Assembly: GCA_947624685.1 (NCBI GenBank)
Contig: CANQLJ010000015.1
Span: 1-37,720, forward strand
Source: Candidatus Gastranaerophilales bacterium
GTDB lineage: Bacteria > Cyanobacteriota > Vampirovibrionia > Gastranaerophilales > Gastranaerophilaceae
Reading direction: 5' to 3'
DNA length: 37,720 nucleotides
The notes beneath the pieces were generated by a model, which was given only the letters and a program-made list of their open reading frames with translations, made no database searches and had not been told where the DNA came from. A program made the translations under genes and the position numbers. Numbering within the stretch: position 1 is the stretch's first letter; every line of letters starts with the position of its first letter. Positions 1-7,752 of the stretch are shown piece by piece.

Positions 1-7
1 CCCCCCC
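1..7. repeat. poly-C tract (at least C7), truncated by window edge
   Basis: The window opens with seven C residues, a G tract in the coding strand of the minus-strand glycosyltransferase that runs off the edge. The true length is unknown because the tract may continue to the left. In DNA this AT-rich, a mononucleotide C/G run of this size is unusual, and two further glycan genes here carry C9 and C10 runs. Confidence 0.6.
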
Positions 8-781
8 AACGGAGCGGTTTCTTATTACATACAAAGCCCTGTCTTTATTTGACGCTTCTTCATACATCTTTGACTTTCCTCCCAACATCGAACATGTGCC
101 TCCATAGAGGCAATCGGGGTATTTATTATTAAGATATTCCAAAGATTGGTAATATGATTTTGGAATTATACTGTAGCACGAATTTGAATAGTGGCTGTTT
201 TTCATTACAAGAACATAAGAATTTATGTCGTATTTTTCTTTTGCATTGATACAAAAGTCTTCCGCGTATAAGTCCCATTTTAGGTTTTCATCAAACCTTA
301 GATTATATTTTTGAATTAAGGAAGAATGCACAAACATCATCATACAATCAAAAGTATCGGATTTAATCAGATTAATGTCATCACCAAGAAGCTTTTTGTT
401 GAGTTCTTTGGGGTTTTTACCGTCTCTTGTATAAGCACACAAATAGCCGATAGGGAATGTATAGGCTTTATTTGATATTATGGAATGCCAAACGCCATAA
501 GGAGCATAGAGATTGTCTTTTGAGAGCTTTTTTAATTTTGTTTCAAAATTCTTATCGGACAATTCCCAATCCGGATGGCAAAATACAAACCAAGCGGGAT
601 TGTTGTAGTCATAATTATCCAAAAAAGAATTGTATCTGACAGGTACTGCCAAATTTTGCTTAACGTTATCAAAATCAACAAGCTTACAGTTATCAAAACC
701 ATTTATCACGGGGTTGTTTTTATAACATTTATTATAAATATCATAGTTATTTACGACACTTATAAAATATATTGTGTCCAT
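1..781 (-). CDS. glycosyltransferase-like protein, 3' end missing
   Basis: An open frame of 260 codons starts at the ATG at 781-779, behind a GAGGA-type ribosome binding site, and leaves the left edge of the window without a stop. The protein begins MDTIYFISVVNNYDIYNKC. It contains a segment reading PAWFVFCHPDWEL, and later MMMFVHSSL and LRFDENLKWDLYAEDFC. This layout (short alpha/beta start, an acidic turn after a hydrophobic strand, then FDE and a downstream acidic ED) is what GT2-like GT-A glycosyltransferases show. I assign it by pattern only. It is read in the same direction as the next gene (WbsX), about 90 bp downstream of that gene's stop, so both may belong to one glycan cluster. The last visible codons encode a G tract (positions 1-7), a possible slippage site. 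Family assignment is tentative; the ORF itself is well supported. Confidence 0.7.
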   Translation of the reverse strand, partial: MDTIYFISVVNNYDIYNKCYKNNPVINGFDNCKLVDFDNVKQNLAVPVRYNSFLDNYDYNNPAWFVFCHPDWELSDKNFETKLKKLSKDNLYAPYGVWHSIISNKAYTFPIGYLCAYTRDGKNPKELNKKLLGDDINLIKSDTFDCMMMFVHSSLIQKYNLRFDENLKWDLYAEDFCINAKEKYDINSYVLVMKNSHYSNSCYSIIPKSYYQSLEYLNNKYPDCLYGGTCSMLGGKSKMYEEASNKDRALYVIRNRSVGG

Positions 782-870
782 TTTTGCTTCCTCAAAAAAG
801 TTTAGTTATTCTTTTATTTTATAGGTATCATAAACATGGGATATTTTAAATATTTTTTATATTGGCGGTT

Positions 871-2220
871 TTATTTATCTTGTAAATCTTCAAGAGTCTT
901 TTTAACAATATCAAGGTATTTATAGCCATATCTTGTGGTAGGCTCCAACATCGCACCCTCCGCCCATTCGTTCCAAGCATTTATATAGACATATTGTTCA
1001 TTTTGGCTGTTATTTTGTTTTGTCCATTCAATAATTTCTCTAAGCCAAAGAGCAAAATCTTCTTCTGTCATGTTAAAACAGTATCCGTTTGAATAGGCTT
1101 TTCTTGGCAAATTATCCCAAGAAGGAAAACAGGTTTTAAATACTTTATAGTTTTCTTTTTTGAGATGGTATTTGTTTTGAAGATAGGGTTTTATATCGAC
1201 CATGGTGAATTTTGCTTGTTTTGATATTGAGCCTACAGCGTAACAATCGCAATATAAGCCGATTTTATGGGGCGGAAATTCAATGAGGCCTTCAAAACCC
1301 CAACTTTTTGGTTCATCAAATTCATAGGCGTTTGACGCCATAAAATAAAAACCGTTAAAGCCTTCTTTTTTAGCTAAATCATTTAAAATATCCAAAAATT
1401 TTAAAAATTCATCTTTGTTAAATTGCGTCGGCCGATAAATCATCAATATCGGTTTATTATCTATTTTTTCATATCTTTCATCTTTTATAAAGGGCAAGAT
1501 GTCTTCAAAAAAGCGTTTTGCATCATTTGAAGAAAAGTTTTGTTTAAGGATAATTTCTTTATCTCCGCCATCCCAAAGCTTTGACCAATTTTCATTCGCC
1601 CAGCAAAAATGAAAATGTATATCAATTTTATTTTTGAGAAAATGTTCCAAAGGCTTTTCAAGGACTTTTTTGCCCGAAAACCAATAATAATAAAAACAAA
1701 ATCCGTAAATTCCGTATAATTTTGCCAGTTGTGCCTGCCGCTCCATAACTCCTTTGGTCAAAAGATTATAAAACCCAAGGTCATAGGGAATTTTGGGTTG
1801 AAAATGTCCGACAAACATAGGACTTGCCGAAGCAACATTTGTCCATTCAGTAAAACCTTTTCCGTAAGCCGCATCATTTTCTTCAATCGAATGAAATTGC
1901 GTCAAATAATAGGCAAATATTTTTGTATCGTTCTTTTTTCTTTCGAAAGGAGTTTTTGTAATATCAACAAAATGGCTATGGTTGTTTTTTAAATCATCAA
2001 GCCATTGGCCGTATTTTTTTATATTAATTTTTCGAGAACTTTTAATCGTGAAGATATGGAGGCCAAAAAAATAATATCTTTTTTTGCCTTTTTGCTTTTT
2101 GCAACTAATTAAGAGGGGGGGGGTAGGAATTTTTGATATACAATTTTTGATTTTTTTAAGACAGGTTTTAAAACCGTTTTTATTATTGCTATCTTTTTCT
2201 TTTTCAACAGAATTTATCAT
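871..2220 (-). CDS. WbsX-like glycosyltransferase / GH99-like domain protein
   Basis: This 449-residue protein matches the WbsX family (PF14307; GH99-like domain), found in O-antigen, capsule and other surface-glycan loci. Visible hallmarks are YYLTQFHSIEENDAAYGKGF near residue 105, FTEWTNV, GIYGFCFYYYWFSGKK, the Trp-rich CWANENWSKLWDGG, a SWDNLPRKAY segment, and YINAWNEWAEGAMLEP near residue 415. The last is the strongest family signature, with Asn/Glu residues probably in the active site. About 60 N-terminal residues precede the domain and include a short aromatic/basic stretch (KKRYYFFGLHIF). The start at 2220 follows AAAAGGG. A C9 tract (2115-2123, C on the coding strand) lies around codon 33, so a one-base slip would truncate the protein before the catalytic domain; in this sequence the frame is open. 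A paralogue of similar length lies at 12316-13578. The reaction (sugar transfer or hydrolysis) cannot be told from sequence. Confidence 0.88.
   Translation of the reverse strand: MINSVEKEKDSNNKNGFKTCLKKIKNCISKIPTPPLLISCKKQKGKKRYYFFGLHIFTIKSSRKINIKKYGQWLDDLKNNHSHFVDITKTPFERKKNDTKIFAYYLTQFHSIEENDAAYGKGFTEWTNVASASPMFVGHFQPKIPYDLGFYNLLTKGVMERQAQLAKLYGIYGFCFYYYWFSGKKVLEKPLEHFLKNKIDIHFHFCWANENWSKLWDGGDKEIILKQNFSSNDAKRFFEDILPFIKDERYEKIDNKPILMIYRPTQFNKDEFLKFLDILNDLAKKEGFNGFYFMASNAYEFDEPKSWGFEGLIEFPPHKIGLYCDCYAVGSISKQAKFTMVDIKPYLQNKYHLKKENYKVFKTCFPSWDNLPRKAYSNGYCFNMTEEDFALWLREIIEWTKQNNSQNEQYVYINAWNEWAEGAMLEPTTRYGYKYLDIVKKTLEDLQDK
2115..2123. repeat. C9/G9 homopolymer inside WbsX-like gene
   Basis: Nine consecutive G on the plus strand read as C9 in the gene, coding for part of Thr-Pro-Pro-Leu-Leu around residues 32-36. 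The tract sits early in the gene, before the conserved domain, where slippage would have the greatest effect. The frame is open with nine bases. Confidence 0.75.
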
Positions 2221-2304
2221 TTTAAAACCCTTTTTTAATCAAGAATACTCAAAAATTCCCATTTTGGCAAATATTTTTCATTATTTTGCAGTTTTTAATA
2301 TAAT

Positions 2305-4044
2305 TTAATCAAGCTCGCTTAAGAATTGTTCGATGTTTTTAATATCGCTTAAAATGTAGCTTGCGCCAAGATGTTTATAATTATTTACCATCGCATTATA
2401 ATCAAAGCTTGGGCAAATTGCGCCGATTGAAATAACATCAGCATTATTTGCGCAAATCACATCATCAACATTGCTTGCTAAAAACATAATTTTTTTATAA
2501 GGACAATGTTTTTTAATCATATCCAAACCGTATGAATCGGGTTTTAATTTGCCTTGAAACACATTTTCATAGGTTACGAAATAATAGAAATATTTATCGA
2601 GCTCATATTTTTTAATTTCATAATCTATATCGTCTTTAAATTTTTGAGAAAATATAACAAAATCATATTTTTCGCTTAATCGCAAAAATACGTCTTTATC
2701 AATTAAGAGCTTATGTTTATCAATTAATTTTTGCATTCGATATATGTTTCGATAGACGCTTATAATGTCTTCAAGCGGAGTAAAAATTTGTAATTTATTT
2801 AATAAATATTTTATTGCATACCAATCACAATCCGTTGAACCAAGGTTTTTTAGAGAATTTATTTCATTTTTGGATATTTTTTTATTTGAAAAATATCCAA
2901 AAGTCTTTTCAAGAGCGGCATAGCTTGATTCTATCGTATCAAAAACCAATCCGTCCAAGTTACAAACAAGCAAATCTTTTTTATTTAAAAGTTCTAAAAT
3001 ATATTTTATCGCCCCAAGCTTCGGAATTGTTATTCTGAGGCAGGAATTGAAAGGAGAATTTTTTTTGAAATTTTTTGTTATAACGCCGTTTCTTTTAAAT
3101 TTTTCATAATAAAAATCGCTATACGGCCCAAAATCGCACAGTATAAAATTCGCTTCGCTTTTATAGGGTAAAAAGCCAAGATTAATGAGTTCATCCAAGA
3201 AATATTTTTTTGCTAAAGCATTGGATTCTTTTATTTTTTCTATAGTCTTTTCGTCGTTAATTAACAGTTTTAAGCAGGCAAGAGCTATACAATTGACACA
3301 ATAATCACTTTTTATTTTTTTGATATTTTTTATAATATTATCATTAGCTAAAACAAAACAAAACCTCAAACCCGAAATACCATAGTCTTTTGAAAAGGAT
3401 TTAATTAAAATAATATTGTCATAATCATTTATCAAATCGGCAAAATCTTCAAAATTACAAAACTCGCAATATGAAATATAAGAACAATCCAAAACAAAAA
3501 GAATATCCCTAAATTCTTCCAAAAGTTCTTTAATTGTGCTTGGTTTGATTAATTCGCCCGTTATAAAATTGGGGCTTTGAAGATAGACTATTTTTGTTTT
3601 TGGGGTAATTGAATCGCATAAAAATTTTTTTTGAAAAACAAAATCATCTTCTTTTGTTAAATTTATTTTTTTAACTTCGATATTTAAAGATTTTGCATAG
3701 TTTTCGATATAATAGTCGTCTTGATTAATTGTCAAGAGTTCTTCGTCAAATTCTAAATAAGCGTTAATGATTGCTTGATAAATTTCATCAATTCCGTTTG
3801 AAATTTCAACATTTGATGAATGCAGTTTGTATTTATCCGCTATTTTTTGAATAACTTCAAAATAGCTCGGATAAGCGCTTATTTCATCAATTGAAATGTT
3901 TTTAATGACGCTTAAAAGATTAATCGGAGCTTTATATATATTTTCATTTAAGTCAAGCTTTAATCTGATATTTTTTTGCGCATCAATATCATTAACATCA
4001 TCATTTTTTATAATATTATCCAGTGCTTTTTTAGGATTAATCAT
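2305..4044 (-). CDS. HisC-like PLP aminotransferase fused to a degenerate HAD-like domain
   Basis: Residues 25 to about 350 form a fold-type I aminotransferase of the histidinol-phosphate aminotransferase class. Evidence is LDLNENIYKAP (HisC-type N-terminus), SPNFITG (residues 157-163), LDCSY with Asp186, and the PLP lysine K219 in SFSKDYGISGLRF. From about residue 355 comes a HAD-superfamily domain of the phosphoglycolate-phosphatase type: VCNLDGLVFDT (motif I), a cap region, KLKPDSYGLDMI (motif III lysine) and ASNVDDV (motif IV). In motif I the first Asp, the usual nucleophile, is Asn362, so phosphatase activity is doubtful. At 579 residues it is much longer than HisC (about 350-370). It lies 34 nt downstream of pnuC on the same strand. 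A TATAAT ends 6 nt before the ATG, so it may also have its own near-leaderless start. No other his genes are nearby; an amino-sugar or phosphonate-type substrate for glycan decoration is possible but unproven. Confidence 0.85.
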   Translation of the reverse strand: MINPKKALDNIIKNDDVNDIDAQKNIRLKLDLNENIYKAPINLLSVIKNISIDEISAYPSYFEVIQKIADKYKLHSSNVEISNGIDEIYQAIINAYLEFDEELLTINQDDYYIENYAKSLNIEVKKINLTKEDDFVFQKKFLCDSITPKTKIVYLQSPNFITGELIKPSTIKELLEEFRDILFVLDCSYISYCEFCNFEDFADLINDYDNIILIKSFSKDYGISGLRFCFVLANDNIIKNIKKIKSDYCVNCIALACLKLLINDEKTIEKIKESNALAKKYFLDELINLGFLPYKSEANFILCDFGPYSDFYYEKFKRNGVITKNFKKNSPFNSCLRITIPKLGAIKYILELLNKKDLLVCNLDGLVFDTIESSYAALEKTFGYFSNKKISKNEINSLKNLGSTDCDWYAIKYLLNKLQIFTPLEDIISVYRNIYRMQKLIDKHKLLIDKDVFLRLSEKYDFVIFSQKFKDDIDYEIKKYELDKYFYYFVTYENVFQGKLKPDSYGLDMIKKHCPYKKIMFLASNVDDVICANNADVISIGAICPSFDYNAMVNNYKHLGASYILSDIKNIEQFLSELD

Positions 4045-4078
4045 ACAAAAATTATACTATAAATATTATTCTACTTTT

Positions 4079-4777
4079 TCATTTCGTTTCATTTCGTTTC
4101 ATTTCTTTTCTCCACTCAATTAAAAAATAAACGGAAAAAAAGACATATATAAGCCACATTATAACGGTATTGAGGCAATTAAACCCATTTAGATAAGCGC
4201 CAAGCCACATTATAAAAGTTAAGACATTAACCAAAAACCATATATACCACTGTTCGATACATCTTTTAACCGTTAAATATAATCCCAATATCGAAAATAT
4301 TGTCGTTGTTGAATCAATAAACGGAGATTTTGATGTGGTTTTAAGTAATATAAAATATAAAACAAACGTCAAAAAAAGAGCGATTAAAAAATATAATATT
4401 TTTTCTTTTTGTTTTAAAGATGTCTTTATTATCTCATTTTTGCCTTTTTGAAGATTCTTTTTCCATCTTAAAATCCCCATTAACTGCATCGGAAAATAAT
4501 AAAAAAGATAAAGAGAAAAATTAGCAAAAAAGCCGTTTTTAAATGCAATGTAGCAATAGCAAAAAGTGCCTAAGATTCCTACATAAAAACAAAAAACTTT
4601 TCCTTTTCCCGCAAAAAAAGTGTATGTTATTCCGCAAATGGCGTTTATCAGAGCAATTTTTGAATCATTAAAAACAAAAGATAATATAATTAAGCTCATT
4701 ATACAGAGAGGAAAAAATATCTTTTCAAATTTTGTTAAATTATCGCTTTGATTTTTTAGATAATCAATTATTTTCAT
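4079..4777 (-). CDS. pnuC: PnuC-family nicotinamide riboside/NMN transporter
   Basis: This 232-residue integral membrane protein has about seven hydrophobic segments. The motif CIEQWYIWFLVNVLTFIMW, typical of the PnuC family (PF04973), lies in the C-terminal half. PnuC proteins take up nicotinamide riboside (or NMN) by facilitated diffusion for NAD salvage. The frame is open further upstream to 5011, but that stretch is antisense to the gene starting at 4800 and does not resemble PnuC. I therefore chose the ATG at 4777 (MKIIDYLKNQ), which gives the usual PnuC length. A TATAAT on the minus strand ends 6 nt before this ATG and no Shine-Dalgarno is visible. The 3' end contains a 10-bp tandem repeat (4081-4110) encoding the charged tail RKEMKRNETK. 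No NadR or NAD kinase gene lies nearby to say which substrate is used. Confidence 0.85.
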   Translation of the reverse strand: MKIIDYLKNQSDNLTKFEKIFFPLCIMSLIILSFVFNDSKIALINAICGITYTFFAGKGKVFCFYVGILGTFCYCYIAFKNGFFANFSLYLFYYFPMQLMGILRWKKNLQKGKNEIIKTSLKQKEKILYFLIALFLTFVLYFILLKTTSKSPFIDSTTTIFSILGLYLTVKRCIEQWYIWFLVNVLTFIMWLGAYLNGFNCLNTVIMWLIYVFFSVYFLIEWRKEMKRNETK

Positions 4778-4783
4778 TTTTAA

Positions 4784-4791
4784 ATTATAAT
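4784..4791. promoter_or_regulatory. overlapping divergent -10 elements (ATTATAAT)
   Basis: The 8-bp palindrome ATTATAAT contains TATAAT on the plus strand (4786-4791), 8 nt before the ATG at 4800. It also contains TATAAT on the minus strand (4789-4784), 6 nt before the pnuC ATG at 4777. The two start codons are only 22 bp apart, so this one element could fire in both directions. No good -35 is visible on either side, and both -35 regions would lie inside the opposite gene. Confidence 0.45.
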
Positions 4792-4799
4792 AAAAAATA

Positions 4800-5888
4800 A
4801 TGAAAATAGACAATATTTTAACCGACAAATATCTTTTAAAAGCTCTTAAAACTGCCTCAACCCATTCTTCAAGCTTCATTAATGTTTCTTCATTCATTGG
4901 CGCAATGGCTCTAAGGCCGCTTGCAATTTCAATGTGTCCAAAAGCGGATAAAGATAATAAAAAAATAATCACAATTGATAGTTTATCTTCGGCACTATCA
5001 AAATTACTCATCGCTCAATGTATCACACTACCCATTGAAGGAGCGATTAAAAAAATCGAAAATAATCCTCAAAATTATCTTAAAACACAAACAATTGATA
5101 ATTTCCTTAAAAAAAACGAGGGCAGGGATTTTAAATTTTTAACTCAAACAATAAAACTATCTTGCTCAATTTTATCAAGCATTCCAAAATCCCTCTTTGC
5201 AATAGCTTTGATTCCTTTAATCGATAGCTTTTTATCTTCAAAAAAAAGGCCCAAGCAAAACATAAAAAATATGAAAGGGGAAGCGCAAAAACAATTAGAC
5301 ATAAAAGATATTGAGCAATATAAAAATTTAACGAAAAAAGACAAAACAAAAGATGGCTTAAAAGATGGATTAAAAGATGGGTTGAAAGATTATACCGCCT
5401 TTACGTCGAAAAAAAACATGTTGCCTAAAATTCTATCAAAAGCAATTGAATTTGAACCTTTTGAAAAATTTTCAACAAAACATAGCCCAAAATCAAACAA
5501 CATCACACGCAATATGACAATATTAAATGACGTTATTTTATGCACAAGTTCAATTATTGCGACAAAAAAATCCAAAAAAATTAAAAAAGAAAAAAAACGC
5601 CCCCTTATATTGAATAAATTTTTCTCAAGCGCAATTTCAATACTTTTAGGCAGTTCAATTGATAAAATCATTCAAGAGCAAAAATTTACCAAGCAATTAA
5701 TCGAAAAATTTAAACAGTTAAACAAAAATGACAAAGACTTATTAAAATATATTGAAGGAATTAATGTCATTCGCCCGACTATTATTTTTGCTTTTGTTTA
5801 TTACGGCTTAATCCCTATAATATCAACGTTTCTATCCGACAGATTATCAAAAAAAGGTAGTGAAATTGAAGCCAAAAAGGCAAAATAA
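4800..5888 (+). CDS. unknown protein with hydrophobic segments and KDGL repeats
   Basis: I do not recognise the family. The 362-residue protein is lysine-rich with several hydrophobic stretches: around residues 25-45 (including ALRPLAI), 115-140 (SCSILSSIPKSLFAIALIPL) and 325-345 (IIFAFVYYGLIPIISTFL). It is therefore probably membrane-associated. Residues 184-197 contain a KDGL unit repeated three times, encoded by a 12-bp tandem repeat at 5349-5390, which could vary in copy number without changing frame. The C-terminus is basic (KKGSEIEAKKAK). The ATG at 4800 has no Shine-Dalgarno but a TATAAT 8 nt upstream, so the mRNA may be almost leaderless. It diverges from pnuC and is followed after about 47 nt by the DUF3137/LemA pair on the same strand, which may be co-transcribed. 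Confidence 0.7.
   Translation: MKIDNILTDKYLLKALKTASTHSSSFINVSSFIGAMALRPLAISMCPKADKDNKKIITIDSLSSALSKLLIAQCITLPIEGAIKKIENNPQNYLKTQTIDNFLKKNEGRDFKFLTQTIKLSCSILSSIPKSLFAIALIPLIDSFLSSKKRPKQNIKNMKGEAQKQLDIKDIEQYKNLTKKDKTKDGLKDGLKDGLKDYTAFTSKKNMLPKILSKAIEFEPFEKFSTKHSPKSNNITRNMTILNDVILCTSSIIATKKSKKIKKEKKRPLILNKFFSSAISILLGSSIDKIIQEQKFTKQLIEKFKQLNKNDKDLLKYIEGINVIRPTIIFAFVYYGLIPIISTFLSDRLSKKGSEIEAKKAK
5349..5390 (+). repeat. 12-bp in-frame tandem repeat (3.5 copies)
   Basis: Units of AAAGATGGNTTA-type sequence begin at 5349, 5361, 5373 and partially at 5385. They encode Lys-Asp-Gly-Leu repeats. Copy-number change would lengthen or shorten the protein by four residues per unit. Confidence 0.8.
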
Positions 5889-5935
5889 TTTATTTGGATG
5901 TTAAAAAAATTTCATAAATGTTATATAAAAACTTT

Positions 5936-6964
5936 ATGAAGCTGGAAGAATACAGAAAAATCAAAAAAGATTTTCAAGAAAAATATTTTAAAAATATCAA
6001 ACCCAATCTTGAAAAATTTGAACAGGAAAGAATAAAAAAATATAAAACATATAAAATTACTCTCATTATTTCGATAATTTTATTTGCTTTGTGTTTGGTT
6101 TGTTTATTTTTAAATACCAATGTTTTTGGCATGGGTATATTTGTTATTGTTGTACCTTTTATAGTAAAGAGGATTTTGCAAAAACTAATTGAAATTAAAA
6201 TGAAACAGGAATTTATGCCTCTAATTTGTTCTTGTTTTGAAGATTTAAAACATTCTGACGGCCAAAAAGCACTTCTTGCGCAAAGAAAAGATGTTCAAAA
6301 GCTGACTTCCAACTTAAATAAAAATTTAAGTAACTTTAAACCGTTTGGCGGCGATATTCAAATTACACTTCCCGATAGCGTTGATTATTCAAGTTTTCAT
6401 CTTGTAGATAGATATAACAGAAGCTCATTTGACGATTATTTTGAAGGAAGCTATAAAGGGGTTAATTTTAAAATAATCGAGGCCGATTTTTCTCTTGAAA
6501 CGGGAAGCGGCGATGACAAACATGAAAGAACAATTTTTGACGGAATAATATTAAAAATCGAAAGCGCAAAAGATTTTTCTTCTCATACATTGATTAAAAG
6601 AGATACAATGATTAAAAGAGAATTTAAATCTATAGACGGTTCAAGGCTCAAAAGGACGGAATTAGAAGATGTCGTTTTTGAAAAAGATTATGATGTCTAT
6701 ACAAACGACGAAGTTGAAGCAAGATATTTAATCACCGCAAGGTTTATGGATAAATTTAATCTTATTAAAAAAGCGTTTGAGGCAAGCTATGTCAGCTGCG
6801 TTTTTTATGATAAAAATGTCTATTTAGCGCTAAACACAAATCGGGATATGTTTCAATTGTGCAAATTGGATAAACCCATTAATGATATAACTATGTTTGC
6901 AAAAATGTTTGATGAAATTATATCAATATATAATATGATTGATTATTTAAAATTAAGTAAATGA
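5936..6964 (+). CDS. DUF3137 membrane protein, partner of LemA
   Basis: About 342 residues. A basic/coiled N-terminus is followed by two adjacent transmembrane segments near residues 45-85 (ITLIISIILFALCLVCLFL and MGIFVIVVPFIV). A soluble alpha/beta domain follows with FDDYFEGSYKGVNFKIIEAD, TIFDGIILKIE and a charged segment, typical of DUF3137 (PF11335). DUF3137 genes are often found beside lemA, as here (72 nt gap). The molecular function is unknown; a membrane stress or envelope role is usually supposed. An upstream ATG at 5918 is in frame, but neither start has a Shine-Dalgarno. I prefer 5936 because a TATAAA ends 6 nt before it, the same spacing seen at other starts in this window. Confidence 0.8.
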   Translation: MKLEEYRKIKKDFQEKYFKNIKPNLEKFEQERIKKYKTYKITLIISIILFALCLVCLFLNTNVFGMGIFVIVVPFIVKRILQKLIEIKMKQEFMPLICSCFEDLKHSDGQKALLAQRKDVQKLTSNLNKNLSNFKPFGGDIQITLPDSVDYSSFHLVDRYNRSSFDDYFEGSYKGVNFKIIEADFSLETGSGDDKHERTIFDGIILKIESAKDFSSHTLIKRDTMIKREFKSIDGSRLKRTELEDVVFEKDYDVYTNDEVEARYLITARFMDKFNLIKKAFEASYVSCVFYDKNVYLALNTNRDMFQLCKLDKPINDITMFAKMFDEIISIYNMIDYLKLSK

Positions 6965-7036
6965 TATAATTTAATATTAGAACAATTCGAAAATAAATTA
7001 TGGAAGGTAAGCGAAAGGTAAATGGAAAGGTAAATT

Positions 7037-7609
7037 ATGGGCTCAATTATTATTGTATTAATCTGTATAATTATATTAGGCGGTATTATTTATAATATCT
7101 ATACTTCCGTCATCAAAGCAAAAAACAAAGTCCAAGAAGCTTTTGCTTCAATTGATGTACAGCTTAAAAAAAGATATGATTTAATTCCAAATGTCTTAAC
7201 CGTTGCAAGCAAATTTATGGAACATGAAAGAACTTTGCTTGAAAATTTGACAAATTTAAGAACACAAGCGGTGAAATTACCGAGTAATCTTGAAAATTCC
7301 GCAAGAAAATTTGAACTTGAAAATCAAATTAATCAATGCTTAAAGAACTTAAGGATTGCAGTTGAAAACTATCCTCAATTAAAATCCGACCAAACAATGA
7401 TTAACGCGATGAACACTTTCCAAGACGTCGAAGAACATATCGCAGCTGCAAGAAGATTCTATAACTCTGCGGCGCTGGAGCTTAATAATTTGGTTGAAAT
7501 TTTTCCTTCAAGCGTTGTTGCAAACGCAATGAACATTCAAAAAGTCGAATTTTTCCAAAGCGAAGAAAAAGAAAGACGCCCCATCAGTGCAGAAGACTTT
7601 TTGAAATAA
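7037..7609 (+). CDS. lemA: LemA family protein
   Basis: This 190-residue protein has an N-terminal membrane anchor (residues 3-22, GSIIIVLICIIILGGIIYNI) followed by long helices. It carries the family signature KAKNKVQEAFASIDVQLKKR, YDLIPNVLTV, and the AARRFYNSAALELNNLVE segment ending at the conserved F-PSSVVA. LemA proteins (PF04011) display a short N-terminus outside and a helical bundle in the cytoplasm; their role is not established. The ATG is preceded by three GGTAA-containing Shine-Dalgarno-like stretches between 7003 and 7033. It follows the DUF3137 gene on the same strand and is closed by a strong hairpin at 7629-7672, so the two form an operon. Confidence 0.93.
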   Translation: MGSIIIVLICIIILGGIIYNIYTSVIKAKNKVQEAFASIDVQLKKRYDLIPNVLTVASKFMEHERTLLENLTNLRTQAVKLPSNLENSARKFELENQINQCLKNLRIAVENYPQLKSDQTMINAMNTFQDVEEHIAAARRFYNSAALELNNLVEIFPSSVVANAMNIQKVEFFQSEEKERRPISAEDFLK

Positions 7610-7628
7610 GAAAAACAAAAAATATAAT

Positions 7629-7677
7629 AAATTAGCGCCCGAAATTTTTAAGATAAGTTCAGGCGCTAATTTGTTTT
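7629..7677 (+). terminator. intrinsic terminator after lemA
   Basis: AAATTAGCGCC (7629-7639) pairs perfectly with GGCGCTAATTT (7662-7672). Additional GAA/TTC pairing inside the loop extends the stem, and TTTGTTTT follows. It separates the lemA unit from the glycan operon. Confidence 0.8.
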
Positions 7678-7713
7678 CATAACTTAATATTTAATCATTT
7701 TAAAAAATATCTG

Positions 7714-7722
7714 TGCTATCAT
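7714..7722 (+). promoter_or_regulatory. candidate extended -10 promoter of glycan operon
   Basis: TGC followed by TATCAT (7717-7722) forms an extended -10 element about 30 nt before the ATG at 7753. No good -35 is visible, which is acceptable for an extended -10. It is the only promoter-like sequence between the lemA terminator and the first glycan gene. Confidence 0.35.
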
Positions 7723-7752
7723 AGAAAAATCAAGAGAGCCGGATTTTTTAAT

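Noticed and set aside
4778-5011. Upstream extension of the pnuC frame to an ATG at 5011
   Set aside because: The added 78 residues are antisense to the start of the gene at 4800, do not look like PnuC, and would make the protein far longer than the family.
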